A stretch of DNA of 64,000 nt from Rhizomicrobium palustre. Its GTDB lineage: Bacteria > Pseudomonadota > Alphaproteobacteria > Micropepsales > Micropepsaceae. The notes below the pieces were generated by a model. The model was not told the DNA's origin, did no database searches, and saw only the letters and a list, made by a program, of their open reading frames with translations. The DNA lies in NCBI RefSeq assembly GCF_011761565.1, contig NZ_JAASRM010000001.1, forward strand, positions 1,922,139 through 1,986,138, written 5' to 3'. Made by a program: the position numbers and the translations under genes. Below are positions 26,767 to 34,570 of the stretch, piece by piece. The stretch's first letter is position 1. Each line of letters starts with the position of its first letter.

Positions 26767-26792
26767 AAAGCAAGAACACACGGGAGAAACTA

Positions 26793-27905
26793 ATGCGCAA
26801 ATTTGGGATGTTTGCCGCCGCCGCAGCGATTACGGCGCTGATGGTTCCGGCCATGGCCGTCGAGACGCTGAAGGACGCCTTCAAAGGCGATTTCGTGGTG
26901 GGCGCCGCGCTCAACGCACGTCAGATCACTGGGCGCGATGCCAAGGGCGATGCCATCGTCTTGAAAGAGTTCAACACCATTTCGCCCGAGAACGATCTGA
27001 AATGGGAACGCATTCATCCCAAGCTCGGCGGCTATGATTTCTCCATCGCCGATCAGTATGTGGAATTCGGCCAGAGGAATAATCTCTACACCGTCGGCCA
27101 TGTTCTGGTGTGGCACGCTCAGACGCCGAAATGGGTGTTCGAGAATGCCGATGGCACGCCCGTCAGCAAGGACGAGCTTTTCGCCCGCGTGAAAGAGCAC
27201 ATCTTCACCATCGTCGGTCGCTATAAGGGCAAGATCAAAGCCTGGGATGTGATCAACGAAGTCGTCGGCGACGATGGCAAGATGCGCCAATCGCTCTGGT
27301 ATAAGATCGGCGGCGAAGAGCTGTTCGTGCAAGCCTTCAAATGGGCGCATGAAGCGAACCCCAAAGCCGAACTGACCTATAACGACTACAACATCGAAAA
27401 TCCGGGCAAGCGCGAAGAGGCGTTGGCGCTGGTCAAGCGGCTGAAAGCGGCGGGCGCGCCCATCACCACCGTCGGCATTCAAGCCCATTACACCCTTGCC
27501 GAACCCGACCTGAAACTTCTCGACGAGGCCATCACCAAATTCTCCGCCCTTGGCGTGAAGGTGGCGCTGACCGAGCTTGATATCGACGTGTTGCCCCGCC
27601 CCAATATGGGCGCGACCGCTGATGTCTCGCTGAAATTCGCGTCTGACCCGAAATATAATCCCTATGTGAACGGGCTTCCGGATGACGTGCAGGCCAAACT
27701 CACCGAGCGTTACGCGCAAGTCTTCGCCATCGCGAAGGCCCATAAGGATGTGGTGAACCGCATCACGCTCTGGGGCGTGACCGATGGCGATAGCTGGCAC
27801 AATGGCTGGCCGATCCCGGGCCGCACCGCCTATTCGCTGCTCTTCGACCGTGCCGGAAATCCCAAGCCTGCTGTGGCGGCCATTCTTAAGGATGCTGGGA
27901 AGTAA
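26793..27905 (+). CDS. GH10 endo-1,4-beta-xylanase (secreted, Sec signal)
   Basis: This 370-residue protein starts at ATG 26793. Residues 1-22 (MRKFGMFAAAAAITALMVPAMA) are a Sec signal peptide. The GH10 barrel shows the acid/base E156 in WDVINEVV and the nucleophile E261 in ALTELDID, plus NDLKWERIHP and HVLVWHAQTP. It cleaves xylan backbone in the periplasm or outside the cell. It is of the classical single-domain GH10 type and differs clearly from the two Tat-signal GH10 proteins downstream. Its 3' end overlaps the convergent esterase gene by 20 bp. Confidence 0.95.
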   Translation: MRKFGMFAAAAAITALMVPAMAVETLKDAFKGDFVVGAALNARQITGRDAKGDAIVLKEFNTISPENDLKWERIHPKLGGYDFSIADQYVEFGQRNNLYTVGHVLVWHAQTPKWVFENADGTPVSKDELFARVKEHIFTIVGRYKGKIKAWDVINEVVGDDGKMRQSLWYKIGGEELFVQAFKWAHEANPKAELTYNDYNIENPGKREEALALVKRLKAAGAPITTVGIQAHYTLAEPDLKLLDEAITKFSALGVKVALTELDIDVLPRPNMGATADVSLKFASDPKYNPYVNGLPDDVQAKLTERYAQVFAIAKAHKDVVNRITLWGVTDGDSWHNGWPIPGRTAYSLLFDRAGNPKPAVAAILKDAGK

Positions 27906-29217
27906 GCCCGCTTCTGACGAAAGTCAGAAAGGTTTCCCAATTAGGCTGCATCGTGTGACCGAAGGGGTGTTGGCGCCAAGCCAGCGCCCCTTTTGTTACG
28001 AGGGTGCCAACGGCAGGCATTTCGGTCGTGCCAAGCGCGCCCGCGCCGAGAAGCTGATAGACCGGGCTTGCCGCGACTGTCGCCAAAAACATGCCGCGCT
28101 GATCGGTCCAGGCATCTTCCATCGGGTTGGTGCCATCGCCGATACCGGCACTGATCAAGACGGGGCGCGGGGCTGCGAGCGCGATCAGCTCATGGCCGTC
28201 TACCGGCAGATCGGCAGCGGTTTTGGGGCCGCCATAGGCGATGAAATTGCCCGCCATCCAATGATGCTCACCTTCGCCGGAAAGGTTCTCAAGCTTTTCC
28301 CCGAAATTTCGCCGCAGCAATTTCGCCCCGCCCGCGCCCGACGAGGAGATGTAGCCAAAAGCGAGGCGCGGCTCGAACGCCATCGCCACCAACGCCGCCT
28401 TGCCATAGCGCGAATGCCCCGCCACACCGATCTTTCGCGCATCCACGCGCTTGTCCGTGGACAGAAGATCGATCACCCGGCTCACGCCCCAGCCCCAAGC
28501 GCGCAAAGCGCCCCATTGATCGGGTGTACGATAGCCGCCGCGATTGGTGAGCCCGATAATCCCTTCACGCAGTTTCTTGGGGTCATCGGCCTGCACGCTG
28601 GTCGGCACATATTCGACATAGCCCCAGCCCGCTTTCAAAAGCTGGTCACGCCAATCTTCGCCTTGCCCCGCGGGGACCGGCATATTCTCCCAAGGTCCTT
28701 TGAAGGTCAGCACGATCATCACCGGCACTGGGCCTTTGACACCTGCGGGCAGGGTGACGTCGGCGACGATATCGACTTTCAGCGCAGGGTAGGCACTGTT
28801 ATCGGCATGGCCGATATAATGGGTGGTGACGGCCTTCACGGCGCGGGCCGGGGGAACCTCCGCGCCGGTCATTTCCCAGCGCACCGCCGGGACCTCTTTC
28901 GGCACGCGGCCATAGATCTCGCGCTCGAACAGTTCCGCGATTTCTGGGCGGCGTTTGCTCCACCAATCCTTCGGCGTTTTCACCGCGGTTCCATCCGCCG
29001 CGACCAGCGGATCGGGCAGGGTGTAGCTTCCGGCTTTTGTCTCATCGAAATTGGCAAAGTTGGGCGAGGCGCGGTTGAAGCCTTCCGCACCGGGCCGGAC
29101 GGAGGTGATAGACAGCACCTCTAACATCCTCTGGTAATCGGATGGCTCCGCCGACACTTTTTCCGCGATGAAGGGGATGATCAAAAGGGCGAGAGAAGCT
29201 CGCAGAAACCGTCGCAT
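27886..29217 (-). CDS. CE15 glucuronoyl esterase-like alpha/beta hydrolase
   Basis: This 443-residue protein has a signal peptide (about residues 1-23). The CE15 nucleophile elbow GVAGHSRYGKAAL places Ser269, and the catalytic His is in HPFGHTMQPNW (His417 or His421). Further family segments are FEREIYGRVP, HHWMAGNF and LPVDGHELIALAAPRPV. It should cut ester bonds between 4-O-methylglucuronate of xylan and lignin alcohols. Where many CE15 enzymes have a Glu after the elbow strand, this one reads ISSSGAGG, so the catalytic acid must come from elsewhere, perhaps the TNPMEDAW loop (365-370). It is divergent from the second GH10 gene, with a perfect operator between them. Confidence 0.83.
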   Translation of the reverse strand: MRRFLRASLALLIIPFIAEKVSAEPSDYQRMLEVLSITSVRPGAEGFNRASPNFANFDETKAGSYTLPDPLVAADGTAVKTPKDWWSKRRPEIAELFEREIYGRVPKEVPAVRWEMTGAEVPPARAVKAVTTHYIGHADNSAYPALKVDIVADVTLPAGVKGPVPVMIVLTFKGPWENMPVPAGQGEDWRDQLLKAGWGYVEYVPTSVQADDPKKLREGIIGLTNRGGYRTPDQWGALRAWGWGVSRVIDLLSTDKRVDARKIGVAGHSRYGKAALVAMAFEPRLAFGYISSSGAGGAKLLRRNFGEKLENLSGEGEHHWMAGNFIAYGGPKTAADLPVDGHELIALAAPRPVLISAGIGDGTNPMEDAWTDQRGMFLATVAASPVYQLLGAGALGTTEMPAVGTLVTKGALAWRQHPFGHTMQPNWETFLTFVRSGLTSQHP

Positions 29218-29251
29218 GCCGTAAAGCCTCGTTGAGCCATTCGGGGATCGG

Positions 29252-29265
29252 TGATACCGGTATCA
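29252..29265. promoter_or_regulatory. Perfect LacI-type operator between CE15 and GH10
   Basis: TGATACCGGTATCA is an exact 14-bp palindrome lying 35 bp before the CE15 start and 66 bp before the GH10 start. It is well placed to control both divergent genes. Confidence 0.7.
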
Positions 29266-29330
29266 GCACCGTACAAAACAAAGAGCCGCTGGATGATAAA
29301 CCCAAAGCCGCGGCCGACAAGGAGGATGCC

Positions 29331-30542
29331 ATGACCTTATCGCGCCGTCAGTGCATTGCCGCGAGCCTTGCCGCCGCAGGCAGCCTTGCGATGCCCGAAG
29401 CTCTGGCGAAAACCGTGAAGGCTGGCACCGCACCGGATTCCCTGAACGCCATCGCCAAAGGCAAAGGCCTGATGTTCGGCAGCTCCATCGGCGAGAAATC
29501 GACCGAAGGCGAAGTGGCGCTTCTGCCGCCCGAAATCCGCGCTCAGCCCCGCCGCGCCGCCTCCTTTGCCGATCCCAAAGTGCGCGAGATCACCTTGCGC
29601 GAATGCGGCATCGTGGTGCCGGAAAATGAACTGAAATGGTATGCGGTGCGTCCCGACCCCGTGACCTATGATTGGTCCGGCGCCGACACCATCATCCATT
29701 GGGCCCGCAAGAATGGACTTTTGGTGCGCGGCCATAACCTTTTCTGGAATGCCATGCGCTGGACGCCCAAATGGGTCTCCGAGGTCGATTTCGGCTCGCG
29801 CCCAGCCACGGCCGCTGAAAAGATGCTGCGCGATCACATCTTCAAGGTCTGCAAACGCTACGGCAATGCGATCTTCAGCTATGACGTGATCAACGAGACC
29901 ATCGATTCCAAGACCGGCGAGCTGGAGCCGACGCCGTTCACCAAAATTCTCGGCTACAACGTGATGGACATCTGCTTCCACGCCGCCAAGGAAGCCGCTC
30001 CCCATGCCGAGCTGGTCTATAACGATTTCCCGAGCTGGGGCGCCGACGGCACCCATCGCGCCGCTATCGTCAAGCTGCTCGAATATGCCAAGAAGAAGAA
30101 TCTGCCGCTCGATACCCTCGGCGTGCAGGCCCATATCGGCTTTGGCAATACCGGCGGCGGCCCGGGCAGCCAGCGCGACGAGACCGCCTGGCGCAAATTC
30201 CTCGATGATGTGACGGGCGAGGGCTTTGGCCTCATCATCTCGGAATTCGACATCAACGATAAATCCGCCCCCACCGAGATCAAGGCCCGGGACGCGGAAG
30301 TGGCGGCGCTGACCAAGACCTGGCTCGACATCATGCTGGCCTATCCCCAGATGCGCTATGTCATGGCCTGGGGGCTGGTCGATAAATACTCCTGGCTGCA
30401 GGAATTCATCCCGCGCGCCGATGGCACGCCGCAGCGTTGCGCCCTTTATGACAACGACTACCGCGCCAAGCCCTTGCGCGAGGCCTTCGCGGCGGCTTTT
30501 GCCGCGGCCCCGGCCCGCCCGCCCATGAAAGTCAGCCCCTGA
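29331..30542 (+). CDS. GH10 endo-xylanase with twin-arginine-like leader (copy A of a pair)
   Basis: This 403-residue protein starts at ATG 29331 after AAGGAGGATG. The leader TLSRRQCIAASLAAAG is twin-arginine-like. The catalytic domain has E189 in YDVINETID (acid/base) and E305 in IISEFDIND (nucleophile), with ENELKWYAVRPDPVTYDW as substrate-site context. It is paralogous to the next gene: both share the linker APDSLN, the ENELKWY block, the VMAWGL segment and a C-terminal AAAFAAAPARP tail. It probably acts in the periplasm on xylo-oligomers or branched xylan. An open frame runs back to 29232, but that start lies in the operator region. Confidence 0.93.
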   Translation: MTLSRRQCIAASLAAAGSLAMPEALAKTVKAGTAPDSLNAIAKGKGLMFGSSIGEKSTEGEVALLPPEIRAQPRRAASFADPKVREITLRECGIVVPENELKWYAVRPDPVTYDWSGADTIIHWARKNGLLVRGHNLFWNAMRWTPKWVSEVDFGSRPATAAEKMLRDHIFKVCKRYGNAIFSYDVINETIDSKTGELEPTPFTKILGYNVMDICFHAAKEAAPHAELVYNDFPSWGADGTHRAAIVKLLEYAKKKNLPLDTLGVQAHIGFGNTGGGPGSQRDETAWRKFLDDVTGEGFGLIISEFDINDKSAPTEIKARDAEVAALTKTWLDIMLAYPQMRYVMAWGLVDKYSWLQEFIPRADGTPQRCALYDNDYRAKPLREAFAAAFAAAPARPPMKVSP

Positions 30543-30635
30543 AAGCCTTCAAACCTTGATGAGGCAAGAATAACCATCTTGGCCGAACCAGCCCGGCGGC
30601 AGTACGCTCGCCGCCTTGTTGGACCGGAGTGATAG

Positions 30636-31895
30636 ATGACCTCCTTTTCCCGCCGCAATTGGCTTCTCTGTGCTGGGGCTTTCGCCGCTGAGGGCGCTTT
30701 CGCGGGCGCGCCTAAGCGCGAGAAGAAACATGGCCGTGGCCATATCCACCACCACACCAATTTCGAGGCGGCGGGCAGCGCGCCCGATAGCCTGAATGGT
30801 CTGGCGGTAGGAAAGGGCCTCGCCTTCGGGGCTTGCATCGGCACGGCCTCCAAGAAGCCGCCGCTTCTGAAATCGACCACAGCCAAGCCCGCCAAGCCGC
30901 GCCCCGCGGCCTTCGATGATCCCCAGCTTCGCGGCCTTTTCGTCTCGCAATGCGGCATCCTGGTGCCGGAGAATGAGCTGAAATGGTACGTCGTGCGCCC
31001 CGGCCCCAAGACGTATGATTTTGCCCGTGCCGATATGCTGATGGCTTTCGCGGCCCAATATAAGCTTGCGGTGCGCGGCCATACGCTGCTCTGGAACCGC
31101 TCGAAATGGTCGCCCGAATGGCTGAACAGCTATGACTTTGGCTCCAAACCCGTCGCGGAAGCCGAGCGGCTCTTGAAGGACCACATCAAGACGGTCGCCA
31201 CCCGCTATGGCGAGCACATCTTCTCTTATGATGTCGTGAACGAGACCATCGCGCCTGCCACCGGCGAGATGGAAGACGCGCCCTTCACCAAGGTCCTGGG
31301 GCCGGAGGTCGTGGATCTTGCTTTCCGCCTGGCGCGCGAAGCCGCCCCCAAGGCGCAGCTCGTCTATAACGACTATATGGGCTGGGCGCCCAAAGATGCC
31401 GCCCATCGCGCGGGCGTCTTGAAGCTGCTCGAGCGCTTGAAGAAGAACAATGTTCCGATCGATGCTTTGGGGCTGCAATCCCATATTGACGCCGCCGCCA
31501 TCTCGGGCGGAGTTCCTTCCAATGCCGATCTCGCCGAATGGAAGAAGTTCCTCGATGCCGTGGTGGCGATGGGGCTCGATATCATCATCAGCGAGTTCGA
31601 CGTCAACGATAAGGGCCTTACCGGCAGCATCGCCGAGCGTGATCGGGCGGTGGCCGATTATGCGAAAGTCTATCTCGACACGGTCCTCGCCTATCCCCAG
31701 ACTCGCTATGTAATGGCCTGGGGTCTGGCCGACCGCTATTCCTGGCTGCAAGGCTATGCAGCGCGGCCTGATGGGTTGCCGCAAAGATGTTTGCCTTACG
31801 ACGATTCCTACCGTCCCAAAGCTTTGCGGCAGGCCATGGCTGATGCTTTTGCCGCCGCCCCCGCCCGTCCACTTCTGCCGTTGAAACCCGCATAA
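30636..31895 (+). CDS. GH10 endo-xylanase with Tat signal (copy B of the pair)
   Basis: This 419-residue protein has a twin-arginine leader FSRRNWLLCAGAFA. A His/Lys-rich linker (KREKKHGRGHIHHHTNF) precedes the GH10 domain. Acid/base E203 lies in YDVVNETI and nucleophile E320 in IISEFDVND. It resembles the gene just upstream over the whole catalytic domain, so the two look like a tandem duplication that has diverged in leader, linker and substrate loops. The His-rich stretch could bind metal, which is unusual for a GH10 and is inference. The gap to the Gfo/Idh gene is 12 bp, so they form one operon. Confidence 0.93.
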   Translation: MTSFSRRNWLLCAGAFAAEGAFAGAPKREKKHGRGHIHHHTNFEAAGSAPDSLNGLAVGKGLAFGACIGTASKKPPLLKSTTAKPAKPRPAAFDDPQLRGLFVSQCGILVPENELKWYVVRPGPKTYDFARADMLMAFAAQYKLAVRGHTLLWNRSKWSPEWLNSYDFGSKPVAEAERLLKDHIKTVATRYGEHIFSYDVVNETIAPATGEMEDAPFTKVLGPEVVDLAFRLAREAAPKAQLVYNDYMGWAPKDAAHRAGVLKLLERLKKNNVPIDALGLQSHIDAAAISGGVPSNADLAEWKKFLDAVVAMGLDIIISEFDVNDKGLTGSIAERDRAVADYAKVYLDTVLAYPQTRYVMAWGLADRYSWLQGYAARPDGLPQRCLPYDDSYRPKALRQAMADAFAAAPARPLLPLKPA

Positions 31896-31907
31896 GGAGT
31901 TATCAGC

Positions 31908-33248
31908 ATGGCTAGCCGGAGACAGGTCTTAAGCGGCGCGGCTGCCGCAATTCTTACCTCTGGCTGGCGGGCTTATGCCGCCGGGCGCCCCTATCGTGTG
32001 GGTGTGATCGGTTCGGCCTGGATGGGTCGCTGCAATCTTTTCGCCCTGATGCAGGTCGCGCCGGTGGAGGTGGTCGCCTTCGCTGATGTGGATGCGACCG
32101 CGCTGAAGAATCTCGTCAACGCCACCATGGCGTTCCCCGATTCCGTGGTGAAGCCGAAAAAGGCGCCCGCGACCTATAAAGACTATCGCCAGATGCTGGC
32201 GCAGCATCACTTCGATATCGTCATCGTGGCGACGCCCGATCATTGGCATGCGCTGCCCGCGCTCGCCGCCATGAAGGCTCGCGCGCATGTCTATCTCGAA
32301 AAGCCGATCACGGTGGACATTGCCGAGGGCAAGGCACTCGTCACTGCGGCACGCAAATATAATCGCGTGGTGCAGGTCGGCACCCAGCGCCGCGCTTCCC
32401 CGCCCCATGCCGAAGCATGCAAACTGGTGCGCAGCGGCGAACTTGGCAAGGTCGGCATGGTGGAGCTTTATGGGCTTTATCATCAGCGCCCGGCGAAATT
32501 CAGCCCCGTTGTGGCGCCGCCCAAGACGCTTGATTGGGATTTCTATTGTGGACCCGCGCCGCTGGTGCCCTATCGCGCCGAGATCAATCCGATCAATTGG
32601 CGGGCCTTTCGCGAATTCGGCAATGGCTATATCGCCGATCTCGGCGTGCATTTCATCGATTGCGTGCGCTGGATGCTGGAGCTTTCCTGGCCCAAGACCA
32701 TCAGCTCCGATGGCGGGGTCTATGTCGACAAGGCTTCGATTGCGAGCGTGGTCGATACCCAGACGGCGGTGTGGGATTACGGCGATACGCTTTTCACCTG
32801 GAAAGGCCGCCAATGGGGCGAGATTCCGGAAAACGAAGCCTGGGGCGCAAAGCTCTATGGCGAGAAGGGCACGCTGACGCTCACCTCTTCGGCCTACGAA
32901 TTTTCGTCCCTGAAGGGTGCGATGCGCAGCGGCGATCTTTCGGAGGAACGCAAAAAGTTCCCCAATGATGTGAAGCTTGATCGCATGGATCGCGAACTGG
33001 TGCCACTGACGCGCCCGAATATGCGCGATTTCCTCGCCGCCATCGAACAGAACAAGCGCCCCATCGCCGATGTGGAGGAGGGCTATATCTCCACCTCCAC
33101 CGCGATCCTCGCCAATATGGCGATGGATTTGAAACGGCCCTTACATTGGGATGCCAAAGCCGAACGCCTGATCGGCGATGACGAAGCCAATAAGCGGCTG
33201 ATCCGGCCCTATCGTGCCCCTTGGGTGCATCCGGCGTTAGCCGCATAA
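31908..33248 (+). CDS. Gfo/Idh/MocA-family oxidoreductase with Tat leader
   Basis: This 446-residue protein has leader ASRRQVLSGAAAAILTSG (twin-arginine). The Rossmann motif GVIGSAWMGRCN lies at about residue 34, and the family's EKPITVDIAEGKAL motif contains the catalytic-type Lys. The segment YIADLGVHFIDCVRWML matches the C-terminal domain signature. Exported Gfo/Idh proteins occur in Bacteroidetes and Acidobacteria sugar loci and bind NAD(P) tightly before Tat export. Here it is in operon with GH10 and GH67 genes, so the substrate is probably a uronide or xylo-oligosaccharide. The actual reaction cannot be named from sequence. Confidence 0.88.
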   Translation: MASRRQVLSGAAAAILTSGWRAYAAGRPYRVGVIGSAWMGRCNLFALMQVAPVEVVAFADVDATALKNLVNATMAFPDSVVKPKKAPATYKDYRQMLAQHHFDIVIVATPDHWHALPALAAMKARAHVYLEKPITVDIAEGKALVTAARKYNRVVQVGTQRRASPPHAEACKLVRSGELGKVGMVELYGLYHQRPAKFSPVVAPPKTLDWDFYCGPAPLVPYRAEINPINWRAFREFGNGYIADLGVHFIDCVRWMLELSWPKTISSDGGVYVDKASIASVVDTQTAVWDYGDTLFTWKGRQWGEIPENEAWGAKLYGEKGTLTLTSSAYEFSSLKGAMRSGDLSEERKKFPNDVKLDRMDRELVPLTRPNMRDFLAAIEQNKRPIADVEEGYISTSTAILANMAMDLKRPLHWDAKAERLIGDDEANKRLIRPYRAPWVHPALAA

Positions 33249-33266
33249 AAACAAAACGAGGAAACG

Positions 33267-34550
33267 ATGCTGCGCAAATTTCTGGTAGCTGGTGCCGCGC
33301 TCGCGCTTGCGGGTTGTGCGTCCGTTCCGCAATCACCGGTGCAACAGGCCGCGCCTGCGGTCAATCCCGCGCGCATCGATGCCACGCTGAAAAACTTCAC
33401 CGATGCCGGAAAGCTCGCGGGCGCTTCGGCGCTGGTGACGGTCGATGGCAAGGAAGTTTATTCGGGCGCCTTTGGCTATTCCGATCGTGAAGCCAAAAAG
33501 CCGATGGCGCGCGATACCATTGTGCAGATCTATTCCATGACCAAGCCCATCACCGGTGTTGCGCTGATGAAGCTTTGGGAAGAGGGCAAGTTCCGGCTCG
33601 ATGATCCGGTCGCCAAATACATTCCCGAGCTCGCCAATGTGAAGGTGCTGCAAGGTCTCGATGCCAAGGGCAAGCCCATCCTGGTGGCGCCGGTGCGCCA
33701 GATGACCATCCGCGATGTCACGCGCCACACGGCGGGGCTGACCTATTGCGGCGGCGATATCCGCCCCGAGATGGCGCAGTTCTGTGCCGATAAGCCGATG
33801 AAGCCGGAATATACGCTGGATGAATTTGCCCGCCGTTTGGGCCAGATCCCGCTGGAATACCAACCCGGCGAGCAGTGGAAATACTCTTTCGGTGTGGATG
33901 TGCAGGCGCTTCTTGTGCAGCGCATTTCCGGCATGCCCTTCGATCAATATCTGAAGAAGACCGTGCTTGATCCTCTCGGCATGAAGGATACCGGCTTCTA
34001 TGTGCCGCCGGAAAAGCAGAACCGCCTGATGGCCGTCTATGATGTTGGGACCGACGGCACGCTGACGCGCGAGAATGACGCCGATGCGCTTTCCTTCCCC
34101 ACCAAGCGCTGGCCGCTCACGCCCGGCGGCTATGGGCTTTCTTCCACCCTTGATGATTACAGCCGTTTTGCCCGCATGCTTTTGGGGGAAGGCGCGCTCG
34201 ATGGCGTGCGCATTTTGCAGCCCTCCACCGTGCGGCTGATGTCCACCAGCGTGCTTGATCCCGCGGTGACCGATCGCATCTGGCTGCCGTCTAAAGGGCA
34301 GGTTGGTTTCGGGATTGATTTCGCCGTGCGCATCGCCCCGCCCAAGGCGGCGGATGAATCCAGCGGCGCGGTCGGCGAGTTCTTCTGGGATGGGCGCAAT
34401 TACACGCTCTTCTGGGTGGATCCTAAAAACAAGCTCACCGCCGTCTTCTTCACCCAATACGTCCCCTTCGGACGTGTACCCGCCCACAAGGCTTTCCGCG
34501 ATGCCGTCTATGAAGGATTCGATCCTTCGGCGGTCGCACCCAAACCATGA
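33267..34550 (+). CDS. Beta-lactamase-fold serine hydrolase, lipoprotein
   Basis: This 427-residue protein has a lipobox LALAGC, giving lipidated Cys17. The class C/penicillin-binding fold shows SMTK (Ser90, Lys93) and a YSFG motif in the YxN position; the downstream GYGLSSTLDDYSRF is typical of EstB-like esterases. Proteins of this group are often esterases or peptidases rather than antibiotic-resistance enzymes. Its place between the exported oxidoreductase and GH67 suggests removal of an acyl group from xylan fragments at the membrane, which is inference. The gaps on both sides are about 20 bp, so it belongs to the 29331-38955 operon. Confidence 0.85.
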   Translation: MLRKFLVAGAALALAGCASVPQSPVQQAAPAVNPARIDATLKNFTDAGKLAGASALVTVDGKEVYSGAFGYSDREAKKPMARDTIVQIYSMTKPITGVALMKLWEEGKFRLDDPVAKYIPELANVKVLQGLDAKGKPILVAPVRQMTIRDVTRHTAGLTYCGGDIRPEMAQFCADKPMKPEYTLDEFARRLGQIPLEYQPGEQWKYSFGVDVQALLVQRISGMPFDQYLKKTVLDPLGMKDTGFYVPPEKQNRLMAVYDVGTDGTLTRENDADALSFPTKRWPLTPGGYGLSSTLDDYSRFARMLLGEGALDGVRILQPSTVRLMSTSVLDPAVTDRIWLPSKGQVGFGIDFAVRIAPPKAADESSGAVGEFFWDGRNYTLFWVDPKNKLTAVFFTQYVPFGRVPAHKAFRDAVYEGFDPSAVAPKP

Positions 34551-34570
34551 AAGACCAATAGGAAACACTC

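Noticed and set aside
33267-34550. Antibiotic-resistance beta-lactamase
   Set aside because: It has SxxK but a YSFG instead of the class C YAN motif and lies in a xylan operon; an esterase-like hydrolase is more likely.
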